64,000 nt of DNA from an uncultured Clostridia bacterium (GCA_948466345.1 CAOKAC010000002.1:298453-362452); one strand, 5' to 3'; counted from the first letter of the stretch, positions 1-9,394 are shown. Numbers and translations: made by a program. The notes: generated by a model from the sequence alone, not told the origin.

Positions 1-2843
1 TCCAGTGCTTCTATATATTCGGCTGCACGAGCCAGACGTTCCTCGTTGTCGGTTACGCCGTACAAATCCAATTTGGGAACTTCTGTTCCGCCGCTGACAC
101 GGACCGCATACAAATCGTTGGCGTTGTTGCCGGTGTACTGGATATACAGCGCGCCGCCCGATTCCACGTCCAGGGTTTGAATCTGAGGAATGCTCACCTC
201 ATTGCGTCCCACTTTCAGCGTCGTCACCGATCTGAACATAGCGCCGGCCTCTGCGTGATATTGGGTTGCAACAAGCTGCAAATTGGTGTTTTCCCCAATT
301 TTCTTCGTGTTATGGCCAACATAAATTATCAGCTGTTCTCCTGCATAAGCAGTAACACCAAGGGGCTGCCAAGAGTTCAGTCCGGAGAAGCCCAGGCGGG
401 AACCGTCTTTCATGGCGGTAATACCCGTATGGATCACAACACTTTCGCCCAAGCCGCTGTTTTGCAGAATTTCCCGTGCTGTATCCAACTCCAACTGCAA
501 AATCTGATGGTCCGGATGCAGCTCGCCGTTATTTTTGGTATCCAGGCGTGCCTGCAGTTCGTCGAGCGTGCTCTCTGTTACCGTATCCTTCAGTATTGTA
601 TGCATTTCGTCCTGATACAAAGCCTTAATATCGTTTTCCAGGCTGTCGTAATAGTAGAAATGCACTTCTGAAATGATAACCTTCCGAATATAGCTGTTGG
701 TTCTTCCGATTCCAAAACGGATTTCATCGGTGTTCACCGGCTCATCCCACTTAACCGTGTAATACCGGCGGCCATTATCGGAGGTTCGCGCCGTGATAGA
801 AGGTTTAGAAACCGTTTTTAGCTGTCCGTCCTCCATGTCTTTGTAGTACACACAGACATTGCCGTACCAGCCCAAATTGTCCTCCAGCTCCTGGAAGCTG
901 AAAGAATTGATCATATAGGCGTCGTCAAATACAACGCGAACGCCTTTCGTTGTGCCAGGGTAGCTCCCGCCGTCATCCCAGTCGTCTACCTGCAGATAAG
1001 AGCCGTGATCTTTATCAACCAAGCCCCATGCTGTCTTTGTTTCTGCCTGATCCAGCGGGCTGTCCTTCATTTCGCCCCGGTATTGGAAAATCTCTTGAAT
1101 ATGCGCACTCTTTTCCCCGGTTCCGTTTGAGGTGTTGATCAGCTTGTATTCCGGCAGCTTTGCAGGATTGATATCCACGGTCTCCATTGCGGAAACAATG
1201 GAGGGACCGCTCTCTCCAAGCTCGTTCACGCCTGTCACATAGACTTGATACTTAGTCTTGTTTTTCAAATCAGCAATCGTATAGCTGTTTGTTTGAATGC
1301 CGGCCACTTTTATGTATTCGCCGCTTTCATATTCCCGGTAATACAGGTTATATGAATCGGTATCATCCATATCCTTCCAGCTCGCAGAAAGGCTTAAATA
1401 AGCGCCTCGCAAAGAAAGGTTATCCGGAGCGTCTGGTCTCTTATCCGGTTTGGGTGTGACTTGAATCTCCTTGGAATATCCGCTTTCCCAGTCGCCATTG
1501 ACAGACTGTACCTGAATACTGTATGTCTCTCCATTTACCAAATCATTATTGGAAATAGCGGTCACTTCCAGCGTATTCGTGGATACAGACTTCACTTCTT
1601 TAGCAAATCCTTTTTTGGTGTTGCCAGAAATCAGAACTTCATAACCGGTAACATTGTTGCATGGACTCCATGTAACAGTAAACGCAGCGCTTCCAGGCTT
1701 TGCTGTTACATTTTCCGGAATATCCATGGTCGGAGGCGGAATGCGCGTGTCCATGTCGTTCAAAAATTCCACTTTGGAGATTTCCGCCAGATTGTTGTTC
1801 TTTTCCATCTTATTGATGGTAAGCGTCACTTTTTTAACAGCAACCTTTTCGCCGAAATCCACAACCAAAGTTCCGTCCGCTTCTTTATTCACCTGTACAT
1901 TGGAAGCGAGCAAAAACTGGGTTCCCTCTTGTATAGGAAGATCGACTGGAACTTCTTCCCCATTTTTATCTATATAAATTACTTGAACAATGCCGTTTAC
2001 AATGGAGTCATTCCCGGTTTTCAGGGAGAGTCCTTCCATTTTTGTATTTTGCACCGACTTGGAAAAGTCAAAATTCAAAACCACAGGCGCTTCCTTGGAA
2101 ATTTCACTTCCGCTTGCAGGTGCCAGTGTTACGCTGCCGTCTCCACTCATCAGGTTTTCCAATGTACCTGTGGTGGAAGTGTGCGGGTCTTTTTCCAGGG
2201 AAATCAGGGAAGAAGAAATCGTTGGCTTTACAGTAGCGGCAAGGTCCCTGTCTTCCTTCATACTTGCCGTCAGCATCTGCAGGTCTGCTAATGTCACTAC
2301 GCCGTCGCCATTGAGGTCGCGCCGGCTGTTCTGATCCATGGAACTTACCAGCAGCTTTGCGTCCACAGCATCGACCTTTGCATTTCCATCCAGATCGCCT
2401 GCAAGCAGAACGCCCGGATGCACATCATTTTTCTGATAGGTATACCCCGCAAGAAATCCGTTGCTGACATTTAGCTTATAAGTATAGCCCTCCTCTACGT
2501 CAACAGTCTGCGTAAAGGTGCGATACCCGTCGCTTTCTGCCGTCAGGGTATATCTTCCTCCGGCAAGATTTTCAAACTTAGCCGTCCGCTGGGATGTTTC
2601 TCCCGTCCCATTGGACAGAGCGATTGTCTGGTTCCCGATGGTGGTACCACTTTCCTTAGAAAGCGTTACATTAAAGGAAACCATTCCTTTTACCGGAATG
2701 GCCTGTCCCAGCGAGACTTCAATTGCTCCGTTTCCAGCAATTGTCTCTGAAACGGCCATACCTTCATCACTGAATGCGGAAATTGGCAGCCCGGCTGACA
2801 TCAGTAAAACTGCTGCAAGCAGGCTTGCTATGGTACGTTTCAT
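1..2843 (-). CDS. Large secreted multidomain protein, probable M60-like mucinase (C-terminus beyond the window)
   Basis: Partial gene: 947 residues are visible from the ATG at 2843 and the frame stays open to the window edge. The start follows GAGGTGATAGTATC. Residues 1-25 form a signal peptide. Residues about 149-195 hold two dockerin-like EF-hand repeats (DLDGNAKVD, DLNGDGVVT). Residues about 368-463 and 464-555 are fibronectin type III domains, and residues about 560-740 look like an F5/8-type C (discoidin) fold. From about residue 790 the sequence (LGVTAYAGEQLIIYVG, then GGALYIQYTG) resembles the N-terminal part of peptidase M60/enhancin-like proteins, whose members cleave mucins and other O-glycoproteins. 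The HExxH zinc site would lie outside the window, so the peptidase call is inference; the secreted modular architecture is seen directly. Confidence 0.72.
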   Translation of the reverse strand, partial: MKRTIASLLAAVLLMSAGLPISAFSDEGMAVSETIAGNGAIEVSLGQAIPVKGMVSFNVTLSKESGTTIGNQTIALSNGTGETSQRTAKFENLAGGRYTLTAESDGYRTFTQTVDVEEGYTYKLNVSNGFLAGYTYQKNDVHPGVLLAGDLDGNAKVDAVDAKLLVSSMDQNSRRDLNGDGVVTLADLQMLTASMKEDRDLAATVKPTISSSLISLEKDPHTSTTGTLENLMSGDGSVTLAPASGSEISKEAPVVLNFDFSKSVQNTKMEGLSLKTGNDSIVNGIVQVIYIDKNGEEVPVDLPIQEGTQFLLASNVQVNKEADGTLVVDFGEKVAVKKVTLTINKMEKNNNLAEISKVEFLNDMDTRIPPPTMDIPENVTAKPGSAAFTVTWSPCNNVTGYEVLISGNTKKGFAKEVKSVSTNTLEVTAISNNDLVNGETYSIQVQSVNGDWESGYSKEIQVTPKPDKRPDAPDNLSLRGAYLSLSASWKDMDDTDSYNLYYREYESGEYIKVAGIQTNSYTIADLKNKTKYQVYVTGVNELGESGPSIVSAMETVDINPAKLPEYKLINTSNGTGEKSAHIQEIFQYRGEMKDSPLDQAETKTAWGLVDKDHGSYLQVDDWDDGGSYPGTTKGVRVVFDDAYMINSFSFQELEDNLGWYGNVCVYYKDMEDGQLKTVSKPSITARTSDNGRRYYTVKWDEPVNTDEIRFGIGRTNSYIRKVIISEVHFYYYDSLENDIKALYQDEMHTILKDTVTESTLDELQARLDTKNNGELHPDHQILQLELDTAREILQNSGLGESVVIHTGITAMKDGSRLGFSGLNSWQPLGVTAYAGEQLIIYVGHNTKKIGENTNLQLVATQYHAEAGAMFRSVTTLKVGRNEVSIPQIQTLDVESGGALYIQYTGNNANDLYAVRVSGGTEVPKLDLYGVTDNEERLARAAEYIEAL

Positions 2844-3238
2844 GATACTATCACCTCTTCATTTTTACTTCGTTTTCATAAGCCAACGCCACTATTCGAT
2901 GTAATTATAATGGATAATGCTGGATCATGCAACCGATTTTCAAAATAAAAAATTTATTTTGTCGAAATATTTTTTTGTGCAAATTGCTTAAATGCCGTGC
3001 ATTTTGCAAAAAACCAGCAATTCCGGGCACGCATCATGCTATATCACTTTAGAACATTACATTGCTACAAGTATAAAATGTATACGAAGCCCAAATATGT
3101 TGGTGACCATAATAAACAAATTTTGCTGGCGATTCTCGTATATATTTTGTGAAATTCCTTCTACCATTTGCCGGTCGAAAGGTGTATAATAGATTATAAT
3201 GGGGTAAATTGGAATAAAATTATGAATTGAGGAATATA
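2844..3238. other. AT-rich intergenic region between divergent genes
   Basis: About 395 bp without a supportable gene. It holds the leftward promoter for the M60-like gene. For the rightward dehydrogenase gene there are two TATAAT hexamers (3185-3190 and 3195-3200), without a well-spaced -35 that I can defend. No repeat or RNA gene was seen. Confidence 0.5.
2904..2932 (-). promoter_or_regulatory. Predicted sigma-A promoter of the M60-like gene
   Basis: On the minus strand TTGCAT (2932-2927), 17 bp, then TATAAT (2909-2904), about 60 bp upstream of the ATG at 2843. Confidence 0.6.
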
Positions 3239-4195
3239 ATGGCAAATAAAGGAAAGAAAATTGTAATACTTGGCGCAGGCAATGTCGGCGCTTCCATCGC
3301 ATATACGCTTACAGTGCAGGGGCTGGCGTCTGAGATTGTTCTCATTGACGTAAATTACGACAAGGCAAAGGGAGAAGCCATGGACATCATCCAAGGCACC
3401 GCCTTCTGTCCGCCGGTCAATATTTATGCGGGGCAATACGAAAATGCCAAAGATGCCGATATCGTGATCGTCACCGTAGGCGCCGCAAGAAAGCCTGGAC
3501 AGTCTCGGATCGACCTTGCCCAAGGAAATGTGAATATTGTCAAACAGGTGATGCCGCAGGTCATTCCCTATGCGCCAAACGCTGTGTATGTTGTGGTGAG
3601 CAATCCTGTAGATATTATTACATACGCAATTATAAAAACATCCGGACTGAAAACCTCTCAGGTAATCGGTTCCGGCACAACGCTGGACTCTGCCCGTCTG
3701 CGCTCCCGTCTGGCGGAGCATGTGGGGCTGAATCCGAAAAACGTCCACGCATATGTGCTGGGTGAACACGGAGACTCTTCCGTGATTCCCTGGTCGCTGG
3801 CTACCATCGGCGGTATTCCCATGGACAAATACTGCCTGGAAATCTGCAGTGAGCATAACCGCTGCGGCAAAGCGGAGCTTTTGGAAATAGAAGACGACGT
3901 GCGTACCGCCGGCGCGAAGGTTATCGCAAACAAAGGCGCCACCTATTACGCAATTTCCTTGGCAGTTTCCCGTATTTGTGCCTGCATCATCCGGGACACC
4001 GACTCTGTGCTGACAGTATCCAGTCTGATAGAAGGCCAATATGGACTGAGCGATGTATGCTTGAGTATTCCCTTTGTGGTAGGCGCACATGGCATTTCCC
4101 AGTCTATCGTATCCCCCCTGACGGCGCCGGAGCAAAAACAAATTGAACAGAGTGCCGCTGCCCTGCGTTCTGTCATCGACTCACTGGAAATTTAA
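3239..4195 (+). CDS. NAD-dependent malate/lactate dehydrogenase, probably malate-specific
   Basis: A 318-residue member of the LDH/MDH family. An N-terminal Rossmann loop GAGNVGAS binds NAD, SNPVD follows near residue 121, and the catalytic His is H177 in GEHGDS. The residue that separates LDH (Gln102) from MDH (Arg) in this family is Arg84 here, in GAARKPGQSR, which favours oxaloacetate/malate over pyruvate/lactate. The ATG at 3239 was chosen because GAGGA lies 5 bp upstream; a TTG at 3227 is in frame but poorly placed. Malic enzyme follows 57 bp downstream, so the pair could turn oxaloacetate into malate and then pyruvate. Some clostridial LDHs also carry Arg near this position, so lactate dehydrogenase remains possible. 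Confidence 0.8.
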   Translation: MANKGKKIVILGAGNVGASIAYTLTVQGLASEIVLIDVNYDKAKGEAMDIIQGTAFCPPVNIYAGQYENAKDADIVIVTVGAARKPGQSRIDLAQGNVNIVKQVMPQVIPYAPNAVYVVVSNPVDIITYAIIKTSGLKTSQVIGSGTTLDSARLRSRLAEHVGLNPKNVHAYVLGEHGDSSVIPWSLATIGGIPMDKYCLEICSEHNRCGKAELLEIEDDVRTAGAKVIANKGATYYAISLAVSRICACIIRDTDSVLTVSSLIEGQYGLSDVCLSIPFVVGAHGISQSIVSPLTAPEQKQIEQSAAALRSVIDSLEI

Positions 4196-4252
4196 GAGAC
4201 GAGAAAAGACCCTTTCACGAAGAATTATTTATATATTTAAGGAGAATAAAAA

Positions 4253-5425
4253 ATGGATTACGCAAAAGAATCGCTGAAAAAACATGCCGATTGGAAAGGC
4301 AAAATTGAAGTGGTCTGCCGCGCCCCCCTGGAAACCCGGGACGATTTGTCTCTGGCATATACCCCCGGCGTTGCTCAGCCCTGCCTGGAAATTCAAAAGG
4401 ATGTAGAGCAAAGCTACAACCTGACGCGCCGGGCAAATCTGGTAGCAGTTGTAACAGACGGCACCGCTGTTTTGGGGCTTGGAGACATCGGACCGGAAGC
4501 CGGCATGCCCGTAATGGAAGGCAAGTGCGCCCTGTTTAAAGCTTTTGGAGACGTAGACGCGTTTCCTCTGTGCGTGCGCTCCAAGGATGTAGATGAAATT
4601 GTAAAAACCGTACAGTTGATTGCTGGCAGCTTTGGCGGTGTAAACCTAGAGGATATCTCTGCGCCCCGTTGTTTTGAAATTGAGCGCAGACTGAAAGAAT
4701 GCTGCGATATTCCCATTTTCCACGACGACCAGCATGGTACTGCTGTGGTAACGCTGGCTGCTATGATCAATGCGCTGAAGCTGTGCGGCAAAAAGCTGGA
4801 GGATATCACGGTTGTTACAAGCGGCGCCGGCGCTGCCGGGATCGCCATCATCCGACTGCTGATCTCCATGGGTCTGAAAAATGTGATTCTGTGCGACCGT
4901 CAGGGTGCTATCTACAAGGGACGGGAAGGCCTCAATAAAGAAAAAGAAGAAATGGCTGAAATCACCAATCTGCAATGCAAAAAGGGCACGCTGGCAGAAG
5001 TGCTGGTTGGCGCGGACGTATTCATCGGCGTATCTGCGCCGGGCTGCGTAACTGCAGAAATGGTAGCTAGTATGAATGAGAATCCTATCCTGTTCCCCAT
5101 GGCCAATCCCACACCGGAAATCATGCCGGACATCGCAAAAGAAGCAGGCGCTGCGATTGTAGGCACAGGCCGCAGCGACTTCCCCAACCAGATCAACAAC
5201 GTGCTGGCGTTCCCAGGTATTTTCCGAGGCGCGCTGGATGTTCGTGCATCTGATATCAACGATGCAATGAAGATTGCCGCCGCGTATGCCATTGCAAACA
5301 GTATTCCAGAAAGCGAACTGAGAGCGGATTATATCATTCCTTCCGCGCTGGATAAGTCTGTAAGCACCGCTGTAGCCAAGGCGGTTGCTAAAGCTGCGCG
5401 GGACAGCGGTGTTGCAAGAATATAA
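4253..5425 (+). CDS. Malic enzyme (malate dehydrogenase, oxaloacetate-decarboxylating)
   Basis: A 390-residue bacterial-type malic enzyme that oxidatively decarboxylates L-malate to pyruvate and CO2. The N-terminal malic domain has YTPGVAQPC near residue 37 and the catalytic Lys region KCALFKAFG near residue 90. HDDQHGTA near residue 158 is the metal/substrate segment, and the NAD(P)-binding domain contains SGAGAAG near residue 190. Length is normal for the short bacterial form. An AAGGAG ribosome site precedes the ATG. It is probably co-transcribed with the dehydrogenase upstream and is followed by a strong terminator. Cofactor preference cannot be assigned safely by eye. Confidence 0.92.
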   Translation: MDYAKESLKKHADWKGKIEVVCRAPLETRDDLSLAYTPGVAQPCLEIQKDVEQSYNLTRRANLVAVVTDGTAVLGLGDIGPEAGMPVMEGKCALFKAFGDVDAFPLCVRSKDVDEIVKTVQLIAGSFGGVNLEDISAPRCFEIERRLKECCDIPIFHDDQHGTAVVTLAAMINALKLCGKKLEDITVVTSGAGAAGIAIIRLLISMGLKNVILCDRQGAIYKGREGLNKEKEEMAEITNLQCKKGTLAEVLVGADVFIGVSAPGCVTAEMVASMNENPILFPMANPTPEIMPDIAKEAGAAIVGTGRSDFPNQINNVLAFPGIFRGALDVRASDINDAMKIAAAYAIANSIPESELRADYIIPSALDKSVSTAVAKAVAKAARDSGVARI

Positions 5426-5467
5426 GGGAAAATCGCAGACCCTTTATTTTGCTGCAAACGAAGCTGT

Positions 5468-5502
5468 AAAAAAGCCTTTCCTGGGAGGGAAAGGCTTTTT
5501 TA
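5468..5502. terminator. Rho-independent terminator shared by convergent genes
   Basis: Stem GCCTTTCC (5474-5481) pairs with GGAAAGGC (5488-5495), flanked by an A-run and a T-run. It lies between malic enzyme (+) and the glycosyltransferase (-). Confidence 0.85.
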
Positions 5503-5510
5503 TTGCATTT

Positions 5511-6536
5511 TTATTCTTTTGTAAAAACAAATTTACGCTGCAAAATGTAGCTAAGGGGATACAGCACAAGCTCCGCCAAAATTTTTGCCACTGCCAATGG
5601 AATAGGCAGCGCAACATTGCATACCCATAAAAATCCGTAGTTCAAAAGCAACAGCGCAACGGCAACGATATAATACTTCACAATGCTTGTTCTGGTTCCC
5701 TGAGCAAAAACAAATCTGCGGTTTAAATGATAATTGCAAAGGGAGCTTACCACCCTAGCACCCACCACGCTGACCAGCAGCGACAGGGATTCACCCAGTC
5801 CCCTTGTCAAGTACCGTACCAAAAGAACCAGCAGGTAATCGATTACAAACGCCGCAAGGGAAGAGGAGACAAATTTGAGGATCACTCCATAAATTTTGAT
5901 GGAATCTCGAATTGGGTGAAAGTGAGAACCACTGTTGTTGTTTTCATATACCGTCTGAATGGGAATTTCCCGGAACTGCGCCTTCTTTTTCGCACAGTAT
6001 AGCAGCATATTCATTTCATACTCGTAGCGCTGGCCCTCAATGTCCAGCATTTCCGGAATCCACTGACTTCCAAACGCACGCAGTCCTGTCTGGGTATCAT
6101 AAACCTTTGCTCCGGAGGATATACGAAATACAAAGCGGGTAAGCGTATTTCCAAACCGACTTCTTGCCGGAACCTTCCCTACAAATTCTCTGGAACCTAA
6201 AACCAGCGCGTCCGGCTCTTTCAAAAGGGCGTCCCCCACCCGAACAATGTCCCGTACAAGATGCTGTCCATCTGCGTCTGCAGTGATGACCCCTGTACAT
6301 TCTTTATGCTCCGCTATATATGCAAACGCCGTTTTCAGCGCCGCCCCTTTGCCTTGATTGACATCATGCCGCAGCATCGTGACCTGCTCCGGAAGTTTTT
6401 CAAAAATAGAAGCATATGCTTCTCCGCTGCCGTCATCTACCACCAAAACGCCGTATTCTGTATGTTCCAAAATTCCGGCTACCACCTGGAGCATACCCTC
6501 TTCCGGCTTATACGCCGGAATAACAACCATGATCAT
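5511..6536 (-). CDS. GT2 glycosyltransferase fused to a GtrA-type membrane domain
   Basis: A 341-residue protein. Residues 1-215 are a GT-A fold family 2 glycosyltransferase of the dolichol/undecaprenyl-phosphate sugar type: VVIPAYKP near the start, VVDDGSG near residue 33, and the metal-binding DAD at residues 87-89. Residues about 225-341 contain four hydrophobic helices typical of GtrA proteins, which help move lipid-linked sugars across the membrane. The ATG at 6536 is preceded by AAGGGA, 7 bp away. It is divergent from a GT-C-like membrane protein, so the two could make and then use a polyprenyl-phosphate sugar donor. The sugar cannot be deduced. Confidence 0.88.
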   Translation of the reverse strand: MIMVVIPAYKPEEGMLQVVAGILEHTEYGVLVVDDGSGEAYASIFEKLPEQVTMLRHDVNQGKGAALKTAFAYIAEHKECTGVITADADGQHLVRDIVRVGDALLKEPDALVLGSREFVGKVPARSRFGNTLTRFVFRISSGAKVYDTQTGLRAFGSQWIPEMLDIEGQRYEYEMNMLLYCAKKKAQFREIPIQTVYENNNSGSHFHPIRDSIKIYGVILKFVSSSLAAFVIDYLLVLLVRYLTRGLGESLSLLVSVVGARVVSSLCNYHLNRRFVFAQGTRTSIVKYYIVAVALLLLNYGFLWVCNVALPIPLAVAKILAELVLYPLSYILQRKFVFTKE

Positions 6537-6576
6537 CGGCCTGTCCCTTCACAATTCTCTTTATATTATGTAATAT

Positions 6577-6616
6577 ATTATACACTATTGAAAAGACAGG
6601 TGCAATAGTGTATAAT
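6577..6616. promoter_or_regulatory. Symmetric divergent promoter embedded in a perfect inverted repeat
   Basis: ATTATACACTATTG (6577-6590) is the exact inverse complement of CAATAGTGTATAAT (6603-6616), with a 12-bp centre. Rightward promoter: TTGAAA (6588-6593), 17 bp, TATAAT (6611-6616). Leftward promoter: TTGCAC (6605-6600), 17 bp, TATAAT (6582-6577). The two -35 boxes sit within the palindrome core, so one bound dimer could block both directions. Confidence 0.75.
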
Positions 6617-6672
6617 AAAATAGTATGTTTTGAAACCAAGCCACGAATATGAAAGGGTAATAAAGGTAAAAA

Positions 6673-8478
6673 ATGACGGTTTTCTATATAATATTGCTGA
6701 TTTTATCCTTTCTAGGATATATGCTGTTTTTATCACGCAGGGCAAATGTTGCAACGGAATTTATTCCAATTCTTACCGTCTCCGGTATAATCTGTCTGTT
6801 ATTCGTAGCAGGCTTGCTGAATATTCTTCCACACACAGCGTGGGTGATCCTTTTTGGGGGACTTGCCGCACTGGCGGACGGGCTTGTACGGCTTGTACGG
6901 TCTGGCCGAATCGCCGCCGCGGGGAAGCTGGTGACGCCTGGAACAATTTTATTTTTTCTTTGCATTTGCTTCTGTGCCGTTCTATTCCAAAATGCGAGAC
7001 TGGTGCACTACGACAATTTCTCTCACTGGGGCTTGATTGTTAAGCAGATGGTGCAGGACGATCAAATGCCGAACTTTACAAATACCTACATTACTTTTCA
7101 GTCGTATCCGCCAGGTAGCGCTCTGTTTTTATACTATATTTCCAAATTTACAGGGTATCGCGAAAGTATCGTAATTTTTACGCAGACGGCAATGACAGCT
7201 GCATCCATTCTTCCTATATTTGCTTTTCTTCCCAAAACGAATACAGAAAATGAAAAAAGCTTTATTCCAAAGGTACTGTGTACGTTTCTTTCCCTTACAG
7301 GAACCTTTCTGCTGATTCTGACCTGTAATGTGGATATATATTCCCTTCTGGTAGATACCCTTCTGCCTGCTATGGCGGCAGGTATGGTAGCAATTGCCCT
7401 CTACTGCTGGGAGCATCCGGCAAAAGCCGCACTGCTTACACTGCCTGTTTCCATAGCGACATTACTAATAAAAAATACGGGATTATTTTTTGTTCTGATT
7501 CAATTTATTCTTCTTTTGTGTCTTTATTGCAGACGCAGAAAGAAAGAAAGAAAGAAAACTCTTGTAATGGTCTTGCTGCACGCGGCAGTTCCAGCCTTTA
7601 CACAGCTTGTGTGGTCCCGCCATGTGGCATATGTTTTTCAGAAAGCATCCTCCGTTGTGCATAAGCATACTATGTCTGCAGAACATTACGGTAAGATATT
7701 TGCGCAAAAAAGCCCGGAAGATATTCAAAATATCACCCAAAGCTTTCTCCATCGAATCTTTGACTTTTCTGAAAATCCCACACTGACTATACTGCTGATC
7801 CTAAATATTGCATTGCTTTTGGCTATCGTATTGCATGCGTTTTTTATAAAAAAGCGCATAGGCCTCCTGGCAGGAACTTTACTTGCTATTGACGGGAGCT
7901 ATGCTGTATATGCCGGCGGGCTTCTGGCAATGTATCTCTTTTCTATGCCCACAGATGAAGCATTGTATCTCGCATCCTTTGACCGATATGTCTACACCAT
8001 TTTATTGTATCTGCTCGTGCCTTTTATTCTGTGCATGATATATGTGCTGAAAGAAAGCAGCCGTACGCTGGCAGGAGTTATTCTTTCCTGCTTGCTACTG
8101 CTTCCTATCGCTTTTTCCATCTTCATACAGCGGGATGCAATCCGTATCAATACTACCTATACATACCCCGAATCCCGTGTATCCCAGGTAGATGCAGCTT
8201 TATCTTGGTGGGAAGTTCCCTCCGCAGCGGTATACTGCCCTGCATCGATAGGAGACGGAGAGTTCATCATACACTGTATGCGGTACAAACTATTATCCAG
8301 CGAAATATCGTATTTATACAGTGTCCCTACAGCTGCACAATTGCAGGAACAGTTAGAATGGTACAAATATCTTATCGTGGTGGATGCGGACGAAGACATT
8401 GTTGCTTTGTTGAAAAATTTAGGCGTATCCGATCCCGGTCCGGGCGTATATACAGCAGAATCATTCCTGCCGCAGTAA
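6673..8478 (+). CDS. Polytopic membrane protein, GT-C-like candidate
   Basis: A 601-residue protein with roughly a dozen hydrophobic helices and a soluble C-terminal segment from about residue 500. After the third or fourth helix comes HYDNFSHW (residues 112-119). An acidic residue followed by a His in the first large extracytoplasmic loop is typical of GT-C glycosyltransferases that use polyprenyl-phosphate sugars, such as the ArnT and PMT relatives. I do not recognise a specific family. Divergence from the GT2-GtrA gene through a shared promoter supports a joint role in cell-envelope glycosylation; this is inference. Confidence 0.7.
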   Translation: MTVFYIILLILSFLGYMLFLSRRANVATEFIPILTVSGIICLLFVAGLLNILPHTAWVILFGGLAALADGLVRLVRSGRIAAAGKLVTPGTILFFLCICFCAVLFQNARLVHYDNFSHWGLIVKQMVQDDQMPNFTNTYITFQSYPPGSALFLYYISKFTGYRESIVIFTQTAMTAASILPIFAFLPKTNTENEKSFIPKVLCTFLSLTGTFLLILTCNVDIYSLLVDTLLPAMAAGMVAIALYCWEHPAKAALLTLPVSIATLLIKNTGLFFVLIQFILLLCLYCRRRKKERKKTLVMVLLHAAVPAFTQLVWSRHVAYVFQKASSVVHKHTMSAEHYGKIFAQKSPEDIQNITQSFLHRIFDFSENPTLTILLILNIALLLAIVLHAFFIKKRIGLLAGTLLAIDGSYAVYAGGLLAMYLFSMPTDEALYLASFDRYVYTILLYLLVPFILCMIYVLKESSRTLAGVILSCLLLLPIAFSIFIQRDAIRINTTYTYPESRVSQVDAALSWWEVPSAAVYCPASIGDGEFIIHCMRYKLLSSEISYLYSVPTAAQLQEQLEWYKYLIVVDADEDIVALLKNLGVSDPGPGVYTAESFLPQ

Positions 8479-8480
8479 TA

Positions 8481-8513
8481 AAAAAAGTCCCCGTATTGAA
8501 ACGGGGGCTTTTT
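8481..8513. terminator. Rho-independent terminator between convergent genes
   Basis: GTCCCCGT (8487-8494) pairs with ACGGGGGC (8501-8508), flanked by A-run and T-run, at the ends of the GT-C-like gene and the TM2 gene. Confidence 0.8.
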
Positions 8514-8908
8514 CACTGTAATCGAACGCGATTCTTTACCTGGAAGTTATGATCATTGGAGCACAAGTAAACGAGTCCTTCAATAAATCCGATAAAGGCC
8601 GGAATCCCTGTCCAGCAAAACAACAGATAAATAATGCCAATTCCTACCTGGCCCAAATAAAACTTATGGATCCCAATACCGCCTAGGAGAATAGCCAGAA
8701 CACCGGCTACAATCTTGCTTTTGATAGGCCACGCCGGGTTGATTCCATTTCCAGTTGGCTGCGGACCGCGATACATCTGCTGTGGCTGCGGCGCCTGCTG
8801 ATATGTAGGCTGCTGTACCGTAGGCGTTATGGGTTCGCCGCAATATTTACATTCTCTTGCGGTGGCATCGACAGAAGCGCCACACTGCGGACATTTGTTA
8901 TCTTTCAT
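8513..8908 (-). CDS. Zinc-ribbon TM2-domain protein
   Basis: A 131-residue protein. An N-terminal zinc ribbon (CPQC and CKYC near residues 6 and 20) is followed by a Pro/Gln-rich linker. A TM2 domain of two helices starts near residue 65, with the typical GGIGIHKFYLGQ motif at its turn. TM2 proteins are small membrane proteins of unknown biochemical role, often encoded next to SPFH or zinc-ribbon genes, as here. It is the third gene of a leftward set with the SPFH protein and a four-helix membrane protein. Confidence 0.85.
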   Translation of the reverse strand: MKDNKCPQCGASVDATARECKYCGEPITPTVQQPTYQQAPQPQQMYRGPQPTGNGINPAWPIKSKIVAGVLAILLGGIGIHKFYLGQVGIGIIYLLFCWTGIPAFIGFIEGLVYLCSNDHNFQVKNRVRLQ

Positions 8909-8986
8909 TTTAAATAATCTCCCTTCTGCCGCCTGTGCGGCATAGATCGTTCAGGCATAAGTATAATCTCGCCTGCTTATCTAAAT

Positions 8987-9394
8987 TCAGCGAGAGTTGG
9001 TTTTTCCTCTGCCGGCGCCAAAAATACCGATAGGCAAGGCGATTAAAAGGTAGAAGAAAAGTACAAGCAAATGATACAGAACATATCCCCCAACAGATAC
9101 GAGCGTATTCATGGCAACTATAAAGTGGATAAACTGTGCCAAGGTATAAAAAACTGTGGCGGTACAAAGTCCTCCGTAAAAGGCAATTCCCATTTTCCCG
9201 GACAGCCAGGATCCGCCCGTGGAAATAAAGGTAATCGCCGACAGATTTATAAGCACGAACACCAACGCTGGTACAAACAAATCGTGCCTCTGCAGGTGAC
9301 ATATCGCAAAAATCCAAAACAGGACAATTCCCGTCAAAAACAGGGACAGAAACAAAGCTACTGCCGATCCCCTTGTAAAACCTTTCTTATACAT
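8987..9394 (-). CDS. Small four-helix membrane protein, unknown family
   Basis: A 135-residue, very hydrophobic protein with four predicted transmembrane helices and a short basic C-terminus. I do not recognise the family. Its ATG lies inside the last codons of the upstream SPFH gene (8-bp overlap), which indicates translational coupling and a linked function. The overlapping frame at 8910-9317 is a shadow. Confidence 0.7.
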   Translation of the reverse strand: MYKKGFTRGSAVALFLSLFLTGIVLFWIFAICHLQRHDLFVPALVFVLINLSAITFISTGGSWLSGKMGIAFYGGLCTATVFYTLAQFIHFIVAMNTLVSVGGYVLYHLLVLFFYLLIALPIGIFGAGRGKTNSR

